DNA of 64,000 nucleotides, taken from Listeria ilorinensis (GTDB taxonomy: Bacteria; Bacillota; Bacilli; Lactobacillales; Listeriaceae). This document shows, piece by piece, positions 19,162 to 29,115 of this stretch. Positions within the stretch are counted from its first letter, which is position 1, and each line of letters begins with the position of its first letter. Position numbers and translations under genes: made by a program. The notes under the pieces were generated by a model. The model searched no databases, was not told where the DNA came from, and saw nothing but the letters and a program-made list of their open reading frames with translations. The stretch is taken from NCBI RefSeq assembly GCF_913566895.1, contig NZ_CAJYCN010000010.1:1-64000 (forward strand). The letters are read 5' to 3'.

Positions 19162-20535
19162 TCATTTACCCACATTCAAATTCTTGATATAGCCCTCTTT
19201 ATTAACTTGCCGTGCACGAGCAATTGCCATTGCTTCTTCTGGTACGTCCTCTGTAATGGTAGAACCTGCAGCAATATAGGTATTACTGTGGATCGTGACT
19301 GGTGCAACTAGATTAGAATTGCATCCCACGAAGACATTATCGCCAATAACGGTTTTAAACTTGTCCTTACCGTCATAATTGACTGCAATCGAACCACAGC
19401 CAACATTGACATTTTGGCCGATTTCAGCATCACCCATATAGATAAAGTGCGGTAGTTTGGTTCCTTTGCCAACGGTCGCTTTTTTCGTTTCGACATAATT
19501 GCCTATTTTCACTTTGTCATGGATAACAGATTCAGGACGCAAGTGCGCATATGGACCGATTTGAACATCGTCACCAACTGAGCTCTCCTCAATCGCTGAA
19601 CTCCGTACATAGACACGATCACCAATTTCAGCATGATTGAAGTCTGAACCGCTTGTGATGACACAGTCCGAGCCGATTCGCGTCCGTCCTCGCAAGGTCA
19701 CTCCTGGTTCAATCACTGTATCCTGACCGATTTCTACATCCACATCAATATACGTGTGCGCAGGATCAATCAGCGTCACACCATTACGCATATGTGCTTC
19801 ATTAATCCGAGCACGCATGATGCGTCCGGCTTCAGCAAGCGCCACCCGATCATTCACACCAAGTGATTCTTCAAAATTCTCCATTCGATAAGCTGCAACG
19901 ACTTCATCTTCACTTTTCAAAATTTTAATGACGTCTGGCAAGTAATATTCCCCTTGCGCATTATCATTCGAAACCTTCGCCAAAGCTGCAAAAAGCGAAC
20001 GGTTGTCAAAACAATAGGTCCCTGTATTGATTTCTGTAATGCGTCGTTCTTTTTCCGATGCATCTTTATGTTCCACGATTTTTTCAACGATCCCCAAATC
20101 ATCACGAACGATTCGCCCGTAACCTGTCGGATCAGCGACCGTCGTCGTCAAAATCGTTGCTTTAGCTCGTTTTTCATGATGATATTTCATGAGCGCAGCC
20201 ATCGTCGAACTTTGGATAAGCGGTGTATCCCCACAAACCACTAATGTTACACCGTCCAGATTCTCCAGAAGATCTTTTGCCTGCAATACAGCGTGGGCAG
20301 TTCCCAGCTGTTCCGCCTGCATAACAAAATCGCTTTTCCCTTGCAGATGTTCCTTTACTTTTTCAGCCCCATGACCTACTACAGTAACAATTTTAGTAAC
20401 TTCCAGTTTTTCAATCTCGCCGACTACATGTTCAACCATTGGTTTACCACAGACTGGATGCAGAACTTTATAAAGCTTGGACTTCATTCGTGTACCTTGA
20501 CCGGCAGCAAGAACAATTGTATATTGATTCGACAT
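19162..20535 (-). CDS. glmU: Bifunctional GlmU (UDP-GlcNAc synthesis)
   Basis: Acetylates glucosamine-1-phosphate and uridylates it, giving UDP-GlcNAc for wall synthesis. The N-terminal uridylyltransferase has [19 protein letters not shown] (9-27); the C-terminal left-handed beta-helix (about 250-440) has hexapeptide repeats and the acetyltransferase active-site stretch. 457 residues, normal. ATG at 20535 follows an unusual GGGGGG in place of a GGAGG. Its own promoter is at 20573-20601. Confidence 0.96.
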   Translation of the reverse strand: MSNQYTIVLAAGQGTRMKSKLYKVLHPVCGKPMVEHVVGEIEKLEVTKIVTVVGHGAEKVKEHLQGKSDFVMQAEQLGTAHAVLQAKDLLENLDGVTLVVCGDTPLIQSSTMAALMKYHHEKRAKATILTTTVADPTGYGRIVRDDLGIVEKIVEHKDASEKERRITEINTGTYCFDNRSLFAALAKVSNDNAQGEYYLPDVIKILKSEDEVVAAYRMENFEESLGVNDRVALAEAGRIMRARINEAHMRNGVTLIDPAHTYIDVDVEIGQDTVIEPGVTLRGRTRIGSDCVITSGSDFNHAEIGDRVYVRSSAIEESSVGDDVQIGPYAHLRPESVIHDKVKIGNYVETKKATVGKGTKLPHFIYMGDAEIGQNVNVGCGSIAVNYDGKDKFKTVIGDNVFVGCNSNLVAPVTIHSNTYIAAGSTITEDVPEEAMAIARARQVNKEGYIKNLNVGK

Positions 20536-20572
20536 AAAAGACCCCCCAGTCTACTTTTAAATATCAATAAAA

Positions 20573-20601
20573 AGGATACCTCAAACAGCTTGACTTTTCA
20601 A
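20573..20601 (-). promoter_or_regulatory. Promoter of glmU-prs
   Basis: Minus strand TTGAAA (20596-20601), 17 bp, TATCCT (20573-20578), 38 bp upstream of glmU and just downstream of the small-ORF terminator. Confidence 0.6.
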
Positions 20602-20633
20602 GATGAATTCAGCGATGCCAAATTCTTCATCAT

Positions 20634-20667
20634 AAAAAAACTTTACCTGTCATTTCATTAGGTAAAG
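20634..20667 (-). terminator. Terminator of the small ORF upstream of glmU
   Basis: CTTTACCT (20660-20667 on minus) pairs perfectly with AGGTAAAG (20641-20648), 11-nt loop, then TTTTTTT. Confidence 0.85.
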
Positions 20668-20672
20668 TGCCG

Positions 20673-20759
20673 CTATTTAGTATGAAATTTGGGTACAGTT
20701 GACCCTAAGAAGCTCTTGCCTTCACTATTCAAAAAGTGCACTTCCATGTATGCCAACAT
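20673..20759 (-). CDS. Small ORF, 28 codons, unknown (possible small protein or leader peptide)
   Basis: The minus strand has a full expression unit in 190 bp: extended -10 promoter (20791-20820), ribosome site AAGGAGGGG five to seven bases before an ATG at 20759, 28 codons and TAG, then a perfect terminator six bases later. The peptide begins MLAYMEVHFLNSEGK and ends with basic residues; it has no TM segment or signal peptide. I do not recognise it. It may be a small protein, an sRNA with a coding part, or a leader upstream of glmU; the promoter of glmU behind the terminator argues for an independent gene. Confidence 0.6.
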   Translation of the reverse strand: MLAYMEVHFLNSEGKSFLGSTVPKFHTK

Positions 20760-20790
20760 GCTGCCCCTCCTTAACTTTTCGTTCCTTTTG

Positions 20791-20820
20791 ATTATACCAT
20801 AGACCGAAAAGGAAAGACAA
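20791..20820 (-). promoter_or_regulatory. Promoter of the 28-codon ORF
   Basis: Minus strand TTGTCT (20815-20820), 18 bp, TATAAT (20791-20796) with an extended TGG directly before it. Confidence 0.75.
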
Positions 20821-20894
20821 CCAAATCCGAGTTATACGCTCGTTTTATTCATATGTACATCAGAAACATCCCTCGTGCCACTTCTGCTTGCCAA

Positions 20895-20930
20895 CAAAAA
20901 AGCGCGAAAGGCTTTTCCCCTCGCGCGCTT
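20895..20930 (-). terminator. spoVG terminator
   Basis: AAGCGCGCGA on the minus strand pairs with TCGCGCTT, followed by TTTTTTG, just after the second spoVG stop. Confidence 0.85.
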
Positions 20931-20942
20931 CGTACTTTTTCA

Positions 20943-21242
20943 TTATTCAGCAGAAACGGACTCTGACTCTTCTGCGTTCGCTTCTTCTTCGCCAACACGT
21001 TCATATTCAGCCAAGACAACTTCTTGGATTTTCCCACGTGTATCAGAATTGATTGGGTGAGCGATATCACGGAACTCGCCGTCAACACCACGTTTTGAAG
21101 GCATTGCTACGAATAAACCGTTATTGCCGTCAATAACACGAATGTCATGAACAACAAATTCATCATCCAAAGTGATTGAGGCGATTGCTCTCATTCTTCC
21201 ATCAGTTTCTACTCGGCGTAATCTCACATCTGTTACTTGCAT
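20943..21242 (-). CDS. spoVG: SpoVG family RNA/DNA-binding regulator, copy 2
   Basis: A 99-residue Spo[36 protein letters not shown], then [10 protein letters not shown] and [10 protein letters not shown]. SpoVG proteins are small nucleic-acid-binding regulators; in Listeria, which does not sporulate, SpoVG affects virulence and lysozyme resistance. The ATG at 21242 has AAGGAG eight bases upstream; the GTG at 21251 lies in that ribosome site. About 126 bp downstream of copy 1 without a terminator between, so likely co-transcribed. The acidic Ser/Glu C-terminus differs from that of copy 1. Confidence 0.93.
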   Translation of the reverse strand: MQVTDVRLRRVETDGRMRAIASITLDDEFVVHDIRVIDGNNGLFVAMPSKRGVDGEFRDIAHPINSDTRGKIQEVVLAEYERVGEEEANAEESESVSAE

Positions 21243-21367
21243 TTCCGTCACTCCTTATCCCATTTGCCCCTTTTCAAAAAGGATAGCTTTGTCTCCGGTA
21301 GCAGAATCAGGTTCTCCCTTTCTGTTCCGTTTCCACATGCCGTTCCTCGTACAAGGGAAATTTTTAA

Positions 21368-21673
21368 TTATTCTTCTACGACTGATTCGTCAGCAGAAGC
21401 CTCTTCCTCTGTAGCTGGTTCGTCCGCTACTTCATAAGCTGCAAGTACTGCTTCTTGAACCTTTGCACGTGTTTCCGAATTGATCGGGTGCGCAATGTCA
21501 CGAAACTCACCTTCTGGCGTACGTTTACTTGGCATTGCCACAAAAAGTCCGTCATTCCCTTCGATAACTCGAATATCATGTACGACAAACTCCCCATCAA
21601 TTGTGATTGAAGAAATTGCTTTCATTCTTCCATCTGTCTCAACACGACGTAATCTCACATCTGTAATTTCCAT
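21368..21673 (-). CDS. spoVG: SpoVG family RNA/DNA-binding regulator, copy 1
   Basis: A 101-residue SpoVG nearly identical to copy 2 over the first 80 residues, with divergence in the C-terminal acidic tail. The ATG at 21673 follows AAGGTGGTGAAGG; upstream GTG codons that extend the frame are part of the ribosome site. The tandem pair is conserved in Listeria (lmo0196, lmo0197). Promoter at 21804-21832. Confidence 0.93.
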   Translation of the reverse strand: MEITDVRLRRVETDGRMKAISSITIDGEFVVHDIRVIEGNDGLFVAMPSKRTPEGEFRDIAHPINSETRAKVQEAVLAAYEVADEPATEEEASADESVVEE

Positions 21674-21803
21674 TTCCTTCACCACCTTATTCTAGTTGCG
21701 CTGCTTAAATCAATTCAGTTCACATGCAACAAAAGTAGACTTAAAAATCAGCTAGTAAGAAATCGAGATCATTTCCACCTTATATCTCTTTTCCCTTAAA
21801 GCT

Positions 21804-21832
21804 ATCATAATAAAAAAAACTAAATTTGACAA
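21804..21832 (-). promoter_or_regulatory. Promoter of the spoVG pair
   Basis: Minus strand TTGTCA (21827-21832), 17 bp, TATGAT (21804-21809), leaving a leader of about 125 nt. Confidence 0.7.
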
Positions 21833-22350
21833 CTTTGTGAATTCGTATTTAAAAATAGTTTTTTTTACCAGAAAACTATTGACATGGATACAAAGGGTTA
21901 AAATTGTACAAGTTTTGTACACATTATTTTTTAGCTGTTTCCTCAATGGACAAAATTTAAATTGTTGGAGAAACTATATATACATCCACATAAACATCTG
22001 TTTGTCCAACTAAACAAGTTTAAAGTTATTATTCTATATGAAAAGTGTGTACAACAGATAGTAATTTACTTGGTTTTATTTTATTACAAAAACCATTCCC
22101 TTTGTATCTTTTTCATTTTCATCAGTTTGTTTGAAACCATTGAGATAACTTGCTTTCAGATGTAACTAGTCTCTATTTTCCCTGATATTCATTTTTTACA
22201 ACTGCTTTATGTAACAAAAACATTAAAAAGATGTAACATTACATGTTTTATTATAATATTTAAATTTTAACAACTAATCACGTGAAAAAATACTCACATT
22301 ATTCCGCTATCAACTTTAGCATATTCAAGAAAAAGACGCAATCAAATTAG
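21833..22350. other. A/T-rich gap without a recognisable gene
   Basis: About 520 bp between spoVG and the exporter. I see no supported reading frame. It has an imperfect palindrome with two TGTACAA/TTGTACA-like halves near 21905-21922, an ATGTAA..TTACAT inverted repeat at 22231-22244 and a TATAAT at 22252-22257 on the plus strand with no good -35. None is tied to a gene. Confidence 0.5.
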
Positions 22351-22388
22351 AAAAAACCCATCCTCAAAACTTGTTAAAGATGGGCTTT
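22351..22388 (-). terminator. Terminator of the ABC exporter operon
   Basis: GCCCATC on the minus strand pairs with GATGGGT, followed by TTTTTT. Confidence 0.85.
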
Positions 22389-22394
22389 CATCAA

Positions 22395-23600
22395 TTATTC
22401 CGAACGAAGTGCATCGATAGGACGCAATTTAGATGCTTTATTAGCTGGAGCAATCCCAAAAATGATTCCGATGCACAGCGAGAATACGAACGAGAAGATA
22501 ATCGTTCCAGCTGTCACACCTGACGGGATATCGGCAACATTCCCAAAGATAACCGCTCCACTAACACCGATTGCAATCCCGATGAGTCCACCGAATACAC
22601 TTATGACAACGGATTCGATCAAGAACTGCATGAGGATCGCACGTTTTTTAGCTCCCAGCGCTTTACGAATACCGATTTCACGCGTTCGCTCGCTGACCGA
22701 AACAAGCATAATGTTCATGATACCTATACCGCCAACCACGAGTGAGATCGCAGCAATGGCTCCTAATGCCGTTGTCAAAGTAGAACTGATGGTATTGAAG
22801 GCATCCAGAATTTCTTGCTGATTAATCACTTGATACGATGGTCCTAATTGATTATTTGACGAGGCATTTGCATTGTCAGTTTCATTAAACTTAATAGCCA
22901 AACGGGATTCCAATGTATTCACAACAAAGTCCACGTCTTCTGCACTTTTCGTTTCTAAATAGATACTTTGGATCCCTGTATCTTTTAAAAGACGCTGCGC
23001 TGATTGAATCGGGATGAAAATCTGATCATCACTAGATCCCATCATGGAGGCACCCTTTTCTTCTAACACACCGACTACTTTATAAGGCATGCCATTCAAA
23101 CGAATCGTTTTACCGATTGGATCGGAAAAACCAAATAAATCACTTGCAGTACCAGAACCAATGACTGCAACTTTTTGGCTATATTCAATATCCATCGGTA
23201 GCAAAAAGCGTCCCTCTGCTAATTCCAAACTGCGCGCTTTTTGATACTGGTCATTTGTACCAATGACTTTGAGATTTTTTGACTGATAATCATAAGTGGC
23301 ATTAACTTGACCTGAAAGCTCTGGTGAAACACTCTTGACACCGTCAATTGTTTGGTACTTCATGACTTCATCATAAGAGAACTGATTATTAGGATCTGTC
23401 GAATAGTTCATGACTGTAACCAAATTGGAACCGAGATCACCCATTTGGCTGTCCACTTCTTGCGTAACACCTTTCCCAAGTGAGACTAAAAGAATAACGG
23501 ATGCGACCCCAATAATAATTCCCAACATTGTCAGGAACGAACGAAGCTTACTGGAACGAAGCTGTTTGAAGGCCATTTTCATACTTTGGAGGACACTCAT
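22395..23600 (-). CDS. MacB-type ABC transporter permease
   Basis: A 401-residue permease with one TM helix near 20-42, a large MacB-like extracellular domain (about 45-270) and three C-terminal helices of the FtsX fold (GGIGIMNIMLVSVSERTREIGIRKALGAKKR is its usual linker). Such permeases do mechanotransmission, not classical transport. It overlaps the ATPase gene by 4 bp. Corresponds to lmo0195; the three genes resemble YknXYZ-type exporters of Bacillus. Substrate unknown, perhaps peptides or antimicrobials. Confidence 0.9.
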   Translation of the reverse strand: MSVLQSMKMAFKQLRSSKLRSFLTMLGIIIGVASVILLVSLGKGVTQEVDSQMGDLGSNLVTVMNYSTDPNNQFSYDEVMKYQTIDGVKSVSPELSGQVNATYDYQSKNLKVIGTNDQYQKARSLELAEGRFLLPMDIEYSQKVAVIGSGTASDLFGFSDPIGKTIRLNGMPYKVVGVLEEKGASMMGSSDDQIFIPIQSAQRLLKDTGIQSIYLETKSAEDVDFVVNTLESRLAIKFNETDNANASSNNQLGPSYQVINQQEILDAFNTISSTLTTALGAIAAISLVVGGIGIMNIMLVSVSERTREIGIRKALGAKKRAILMQFLIESVVISVFGGLIGIAIGVSGAVIFGNVADIPSGVTAGTIIFSFVFSLCIGIIFGIAPANKASKLRPIDALRSE

Positions 23601-24286
23601 TTATTTTCCCCCTCATCATAAAGTTTGCCGTCTTGGATGCGAATACTGCGCGTTCCATAAGCTGCAATGTCTAAATCATGCGTAATCATTACGATTGTAT
23701 TTCCCTGTGCATTAAGTTCCTGTAGAATCCCCATGACCTCACGACCAGTTTTAGAATCAAGCGCACCAGTCGGCTCATCAGCAAGCAGGATTGATGGGCC
23801 GGCAGCTAATGCCCGCGCGATCGCCACACGCTGTTGCTGACCTCCGGAAAGCTGTGTTGGTAGATTTTTCTTTTTATCTCCGAGCCCTACTTTTTCCAGA
23901 CTCTTCAGCGCAACCTTTTCCCGTTTTGAAGCACTGAGTCCAGCATATATCAGTGGCAATTCAACATTTTCCAGCGCACTGAGCTTGGTCAGTAGATTGA
24001 ATTGCTGGAAAATAAAACCGATTTTTTTATTGCGTATTTCAGATAAACGATTATCATTCAACTTGAACACATCCACGCCATCCAAATGGTAGCTGCCGTC
24101 ATCTGGCATATCTAAACAGCCGATCATATTCATTAGCGTGGACTTGCCCGAACCGGATGGACCGACGATCGATAGAAATTCACCTTCAGCAACTGCTAAA
24201 GAGACATCATCCAGCGCTTTAAATGTTTCACCGCCTAATGTATAAGACTTCGTGATATGTTTTATATCAATTAATGGTGTTGTCAA
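23597..24286 (-). CDS. MacB-type ABC transporter ATP-binding protein
   Basis: Nucleotide-binding subunit of 229 residues: Walker A GPSGSGKST (about 42-50), Q-loop FQQFNLL, signature LSGGQQQRVAIARAL, Walker B ILLADEPTGALD, H-loop MITHD. These are the LolD/MacB subgroup marks. ATG at 24286; 30 bp after the membrane-fusion gene and overlapping the permease start by 4 bp, which signals translational coupling. Confidence 0.94.
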   Translation of the reverse strand: MTTPLIDIKHITKSYTLGGETFKALDDVSLAVAEGEFLSIVGPSGSGKSTLMNMIGCLDMPDDGSYHLDGVDVFKLNDNRLSEIRNKKIGFIFQQFNLLTKLSALENVELPLIYAGLSASKREKVALKSLEKVGLGDKKKNLPTQLSGGQQQRVAIARALAAGPSILLADEPTGALDSKTGREVMGILQELNAQGNTIVMITHDLDIAAYGTRSIRIQDGKLYDEGENK

Positions 24287-24316
24287 AACAGCTCCTCCTT
24301 TCCGAATGGATTCATT

Positions 24317-24997
24317 TTAGAATCCTTCTGGGGTGGTGCTTGATTTTTGTGATGGAAGAACGACTTTATCGCCTTTTTCCAGACCTTTGGTAATCTCGAT
24401 GTTGTCCTCATTGTGAAGTCCTGTTTCAACTGTCACCTTTTTCTTGGTTTGCTTTCCTTTTTTATCCTTTGCAGGAACCATCACATAATAGTTATTGTCA
24501 TCGTCTTTTTGTACCGCTTCAATCGGAACGTAAAGCGCATCTTGTTTTTCACCGACTAGAATTGATGCATCTGCTGTCATACCGGCTTTCAAATCTGTTG
24601 TATCATCAATGGAGATGGTCACGGCAAATGTTGAAACGCCATTTTGAACTTGTCCTTGTTCAGCTATTTCTGTGACTTTACCTTTATATGTTTTACCCGG
24701 AAGTGCAGTCACTGAAATGTCGACTTCCTGGTCTTTTTTGATATTTGGAATATCCAGTTCGTCCATCTGTGCTTGGAGAACTAATTTGTCATAATCAGGC
24801 ATTTGTTGATTTTCAGGCATAATCGCTCCTGTACCAGTTGCTTTGATTTTTAGTTCACCCTGTTTTACTTTCGTTGTGACAGTCTTCTCTTGTTCGACGC
24901 TCGTGCTCTCCCCGCCTTTATTCAGTAGGAAAAAGCCTCCGCCAACAATGATCACAATGACAAGCAATGCGATCAACCATTTTATCCATTTCTTCAT
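24317..24997 (-). CDS. Membrane-fusion (HlyD/MacA-type) subunit of the ABC exporter
   Basis: A 226-residue protein with one N-terminal TM helix (MKKWIKWLIALLVIVIIVGG, positions 1-20), then a lipoyl-like and beta-barrel adaptor region (QAQMDELDIPNIKKDQEVDI... and TAGMTADASILV). It is shorter than full MacA/YknX, with a reduced hairpin. ATG at 24997 has AAGGAGG seven bases upstream; a longer in-frame extension to 25066 lacks a ribosome site. First gene of the three-gene operon. Confidence 0.85.
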   Translation of the reverse strand: MKKWIKWLIALLVIVIIVGGGFFLLNKGGESTSVEQEKTVTTKVKQGELKIKATGTGAIMPENQQMPDYDKLVLQAQMDELDIPNIKKDQEVDISVTALPGKTYKGKVTEIAEQGQVQNGVSTFAVTISIDDTTDLKAGMTADASILVGEKQDALYVPIEAVQKDDDNNYYVMVPAKDKKGKQTKKKVTVETGLHNEDNIEITKGLEKGDKVVLPSQKSSTTPEGF

Positions 24998-25064
24998 TTT
25001 TTTCCTCCTTCTAGTATATCCTTGACCGTAATTATCAACACACGTTTTGGTGATGATAGGTCTC

Positions 25065-25070
25065 ATTGTA
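25065..25070 (-). promoter_or_regulatory. Extended -10 element of the exporter operon
   Basis: Minus strand TGGTACAAT, an extended -10, about 70 bp before the start; the -35 is poor. Confidence 0.45.
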
Positions 25071-25117
25071 CCATAAAAGTTAACTTACCTAACTACTCCT
25101 TGAGATGTAACTTTCAT

Positions 25118-25191
25118 AAAAAAACTGCCATAAGAAAGGATATGTGGATTGTCAGAAAATCTGTTGACGATCATATCCATCATTATGACAG
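25118..25191 (-). terminator. Long purR terminator
   Basis: CTGTCATAA pairs with TTATGGCAG and, inside, GGATATG with CATATCC; a 28-nt loop; seven T follow on the minus strand. Unusually long stem for a terminator. Confidence 0.75.
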
Positions 25192-25200
25192 GTTGAATCT

Positions 25201-26019
25201 CTATTTAGCGAAGTAATTACCTTCTACAACTTCGATTTGTTTTTCTTTTACATTCACGTTCTTGATTTTAACGAGCGAAACATAATCATCTACTAATCGT
25301 TCCTCGGCATATTCCGATTCTGCCAATACGCCGATACCTACCAGGTTGGCATTAAACTCTTCCAGTAGATTCTTCATGCCATTAATCGTACCGCCAGCTT
25401 TCATGAAATCATCTACAACGACAACATTGGCGCCCTCTGCAAGACTTCGTTTGGAAAGCTCCATTTTTTCGATTCGCTTTGTTGAACCGGATACATAATT
25501 GATACTTACAGTCGAGCCTTCCGTTACCTTGCTGTCACGCCGAACAATTACAAATGGAACACTCAGATGCTCAGATACTGCTTGCGCAATCGGGATCCCT
25601 TTTGTTGCAACTGTCATGATGGCATCAATTGGTTGGTCATTAAATTTGGTTGCCAGTATTTTACCAATCGCTTTTAAAGTAACTGGTTCACCCAACAAAT
25701 CGGATAAATACAGATAGCCACCTGGCAATAGACGGTTTGGTTCAGCGATGCGGTTGCAAAGCGTGTGGATAAAATCAAGCACATCTGCATTATCAGCCTT
25801 TGAGATATACTGAACACCGCCAGCAGCGCCAGGCACAGTCTCTAAGGTTCCGATACCGCGTTCTTCAAACGTCTTTTTGATAATAACAAGGTCTTCGCTA
25901 ATAGAAGACTTGGCTGATCCGTAACGTTCGGCAAACATGGTCAACGGGACTAATTTTCGCGGATGTGACAACAAGAACTGCGTCATGTCTATCAGACGCT
26001 CACTACGACGAATCTTCAT
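25201..26019 (-). CDS. purR: Purine operon repressor PurR
   Basis: PRPP-responsive repressor of purine synthesis genes. The 272-residue protein has an N-terminal winged HTH (about 1-73) and a phosphoribosyltransferase-like domain with VVVVDDFMKAGGT, the PRPP-binding loop. The ATG at 26019 has AAAGGGAG nine bases upstream; a 12-residue extension is open but without a good ribosome site. Corresponds to lmo0192. Confidence 0.94.
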   Translation of the reverse strand: MKIRRSERLIDMTQFLLSHPRKLVPLTMFAERYGSAKSSISEDLVIIKKTFEERGIGTLETVPGAAGGVQYISKADNADVLDFIHTLCNRIAEPNRLLPGGYLYLSDLLGEPVTLKAIGKILATKFNDQPIDAIMTVATKGIPIAQAVSEHLSVPFVIVRRDSKVTEGSTVSINYVSGSTKRIEKMELSKRSLAEGANVVVVDDFMKAGGTINGMKNLLEEFNANLVGIGVLAESEYAEERLVDDYVSLVKIKNVNVKEKQIEVVEGNYFAK

Positions 26020-26083
26020 ACTCTCTCTCCCTTTATTTCCGTATATTGAGAACAAAAATGTTGCTTTTGTACGTATTTTCTTT

Positions 26084-26113
26084 ATTATAAAACGATTCTC
26101 CTGCTCTTGACAA
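26084..26113 (-). promoter_or_regulatory. Promoter of purR
   Basis: Minus strand TTGTCA (26108-26113), 18 bp, TATAAT (26084-26089). Confidence 0.7.
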
Positions 26114-26141
26114 CTTTTTACTTCTTTAGCAGCTAAATTGT

Positions 26142-27008
26142 CTACTCCTCACTCTTTTCACTCCACGGGCGAACCAGATAGACCTCATCACAAAAACCGC
26201 GAAGTCCATTGCAGATTCGTTTTGCTCGTGAATACTGCTTGACGATAGCAAAAACGGACGGTCCGCTACCGCTCATCAAAGCTGCATCCGCTCCGAAAGC
26301 CTGCATCTTCTCTTTGATTTGCTTTACAGCGTCATTTTTTTGAAGCGTGACGCTTTCCAGAACATTTCCTGTGGCTTGGCAAATTTTATCCAAGTCGCCG
26401 GTCTCAATCCCGTCCAACATCAGTGTCGTATTCGGATGCTGAACTTCCTGCAGATTCAATTCTTTATAAACAGAAGGCGTAGAAACACTAATGCTCGGCT
26501 TGGCTACAACAATCCAACAACTAGGCATTCTTTTGAGTGGCTGGATGATTTCGCCACGCCCCGTCGCCAGCGCTGTGCCCCCATATATACAAAAAGCGAT
26601 GTCTGATCCGATTGCACCGCTGATCTCAGCCAGCTCTTCTGTGGATAGATTCAATCCCCATAAGATATTCAACCCTTTTAAGGCTGCTGCTGCATCACTA
26701 CTACCGCCTGCCAGTCCAGCTGATACCGGAATATGCTTATCGACAGTTATTCGAACGCCTTTGTTAATATGAAATTTATCTTTTAAAAGCATTGCAGCTT
26801 GATAAATCAGGTTGCGTCTATCCTCTGGAATAAAGTGCGCCTTGACATCCAAAATGATTTCATCTGAGTCAAGCAACTCTAAATACAGCCGATCAGAAAG
26901 GTCAATTGTGGCCATGACCATCTCGACCTCGTGGTAGCCGTCTTCACGTTTATAAAGCACATCTAAGGACAGATTGATCTTCGCTGGCGCTTTAATACTC
27001 ATTTTCAT
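26142..27008 (-). CDS. ispE: 4-diphosphocytidyl-2-C-methyl-D-erythritol kinase
   Basis: GHMP kinase of the MEP isoprenoid pathway. KAPAKINLSLDVLYKREDGYHEV (6-28) is the N-terminal signature and PVSAGLAGGSSDAAAAL (about 93-109) the ATP-binding glycine loop. 288 residues, typical. ATG at 27008 with GGAGG nine bases upstream (a second ATG follows two codons later). Between veg and purR, as in Bacillus and Listeria. Confidence 0.95.
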   Translation of the reverse strand: MKMSIKAPAKINLSLDVLYKREDGYHEVEMVMATIDLSDRLYLELLDSDEIILDVKAHFIPEDRRNLIYQAAMLLKDKFHINKGVRITVDKHIPVSAGLAGGSSDAAAALKGLNILWGLNLSTEELAEISGAIGSDIAFCIYGGTALATGRGEIIQPLKRMPSCWIVVAKPSISVSTPSVYKELNLQEVQHPNTTLMLDGIETGDLDKICQATGNVLESVTLQKNDAVKQIKEKMQAFGADAALMSGSGPSVFAIVKQYSRAKRICNGLRGFCDEVYLVRPWSEKSEE

Positions 27009-27108
27009 TATTTTTGCCTCCGAGCATCCTATTCAAAATCTCTTTGTATATTCTATCATAAGCAGAAAAAAATAGGTAGCATCGTTCCGAACAGTTTCTG
27101 AGACAAAG

Positions 27109-27136
27109 CAAAAACCGGACCCATATTGGATCCGGC
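27109..27136 (-). terminator. veg terminator
   Basis: AGCCGGATCC pairs with GGGTCCGG around a 5-nt loop, followed by TTTTTG. Confidence 0.85.
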
Positions 27137-27147
27137 TACATAAATGC

Positions 27148-27405
27148 TTATAAAGCTAATTCTTTTTGATCATCAGTAAAAACAAGTTCTACTGCATCCG
27201 TGAGAATATCCGTATAACTGTAAGATACTCTTTCAAAGTTGTTTTCATCTTGATCAAGCTCAACAATGAAAACCGATGGATAAGTCTCTGCTAAAATACC
27301 GCAGCGTTCAATGGTCTTCTTACGCCCACCGTTCGCTCTCAAAGTCAATGCTTTACCTAACTTGGAATCTAAGTTTTGCTTAATACTTGCAATGGTTGTT
27401 GGCAT
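27148..27405 (-). CDS. veg: Veg protein
   Basis: An 85-residue member of the Veg family ([29 protein letters not shown]). In B. subtilis Veg stimulates biofilm formation by countering SinR; the target in Listeria is unclear. ATG at 27405 with GGTGG upstream. A strong promoter of the kind known for veg lies at 27469-27498. Own terminator, so a single-gene unit. Confidence 0.93.
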   Translation of the reverse strand: MPTTIASIKQNLDSKLGKALTLRANGGRKKTIERCGILAETYPSVFIVELDQDENNFERVSYSYTDILTDAVELVFTDDQKELAL

Positions 27406-27468
27406 TTATTTTCCACCTCACTAATGAATAGTATAACACAGAATGGAAACAAAAGCAAGAAACCAAAT

Positions 27469-27498
27469 ATTTTATCAGTTTATGCACCTATCTGTCAA
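27469..27498 (-). promoter_or_regulatory. Promoter of veg
   Basis: Minus strand TTGACA (27493-27498), 18 bp, TAAAAT (27469-27474). Confidence 0.78.
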
Positions 27499-27523
27499 CA
27501 TCTAAGGTCTCTTTTTCACAAAA

Positions 27524-28976
<1,453 letters not shown>

Positions 28977-29062
28977 TTCACTCGTCCTTTAAAAAATCAG
29001 TACTTTCATCATACCACAGAAGTGTACAGGAATAAATATGGCTGAAGTAAGCTCGAACATAT

Positions 29063-29105
29063 AAAAAGCGGCCTGAGTCAAAATCTGGTTTTGACCCAAG
29101 CCGTT
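29063..29105 (-). terminator. yabE-like gene terminator
   Basis: CGGCTTGGGTCAAAA pairs with TTTTGACTCAGGCCG with few mismatches, followed by CTTTTTA. Confidence 0.8.
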
Positions 29106-29115
29106 CTGAATGATT

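Noticed and set aside
21752..21946. 64-codon minus-strand frame upstream of spoVG
   Set aside because: No ribosome site, spans the spoVG promoter, and is biased to Lys/Ile/Phe as expected from A/T-rich non-coding DNA.
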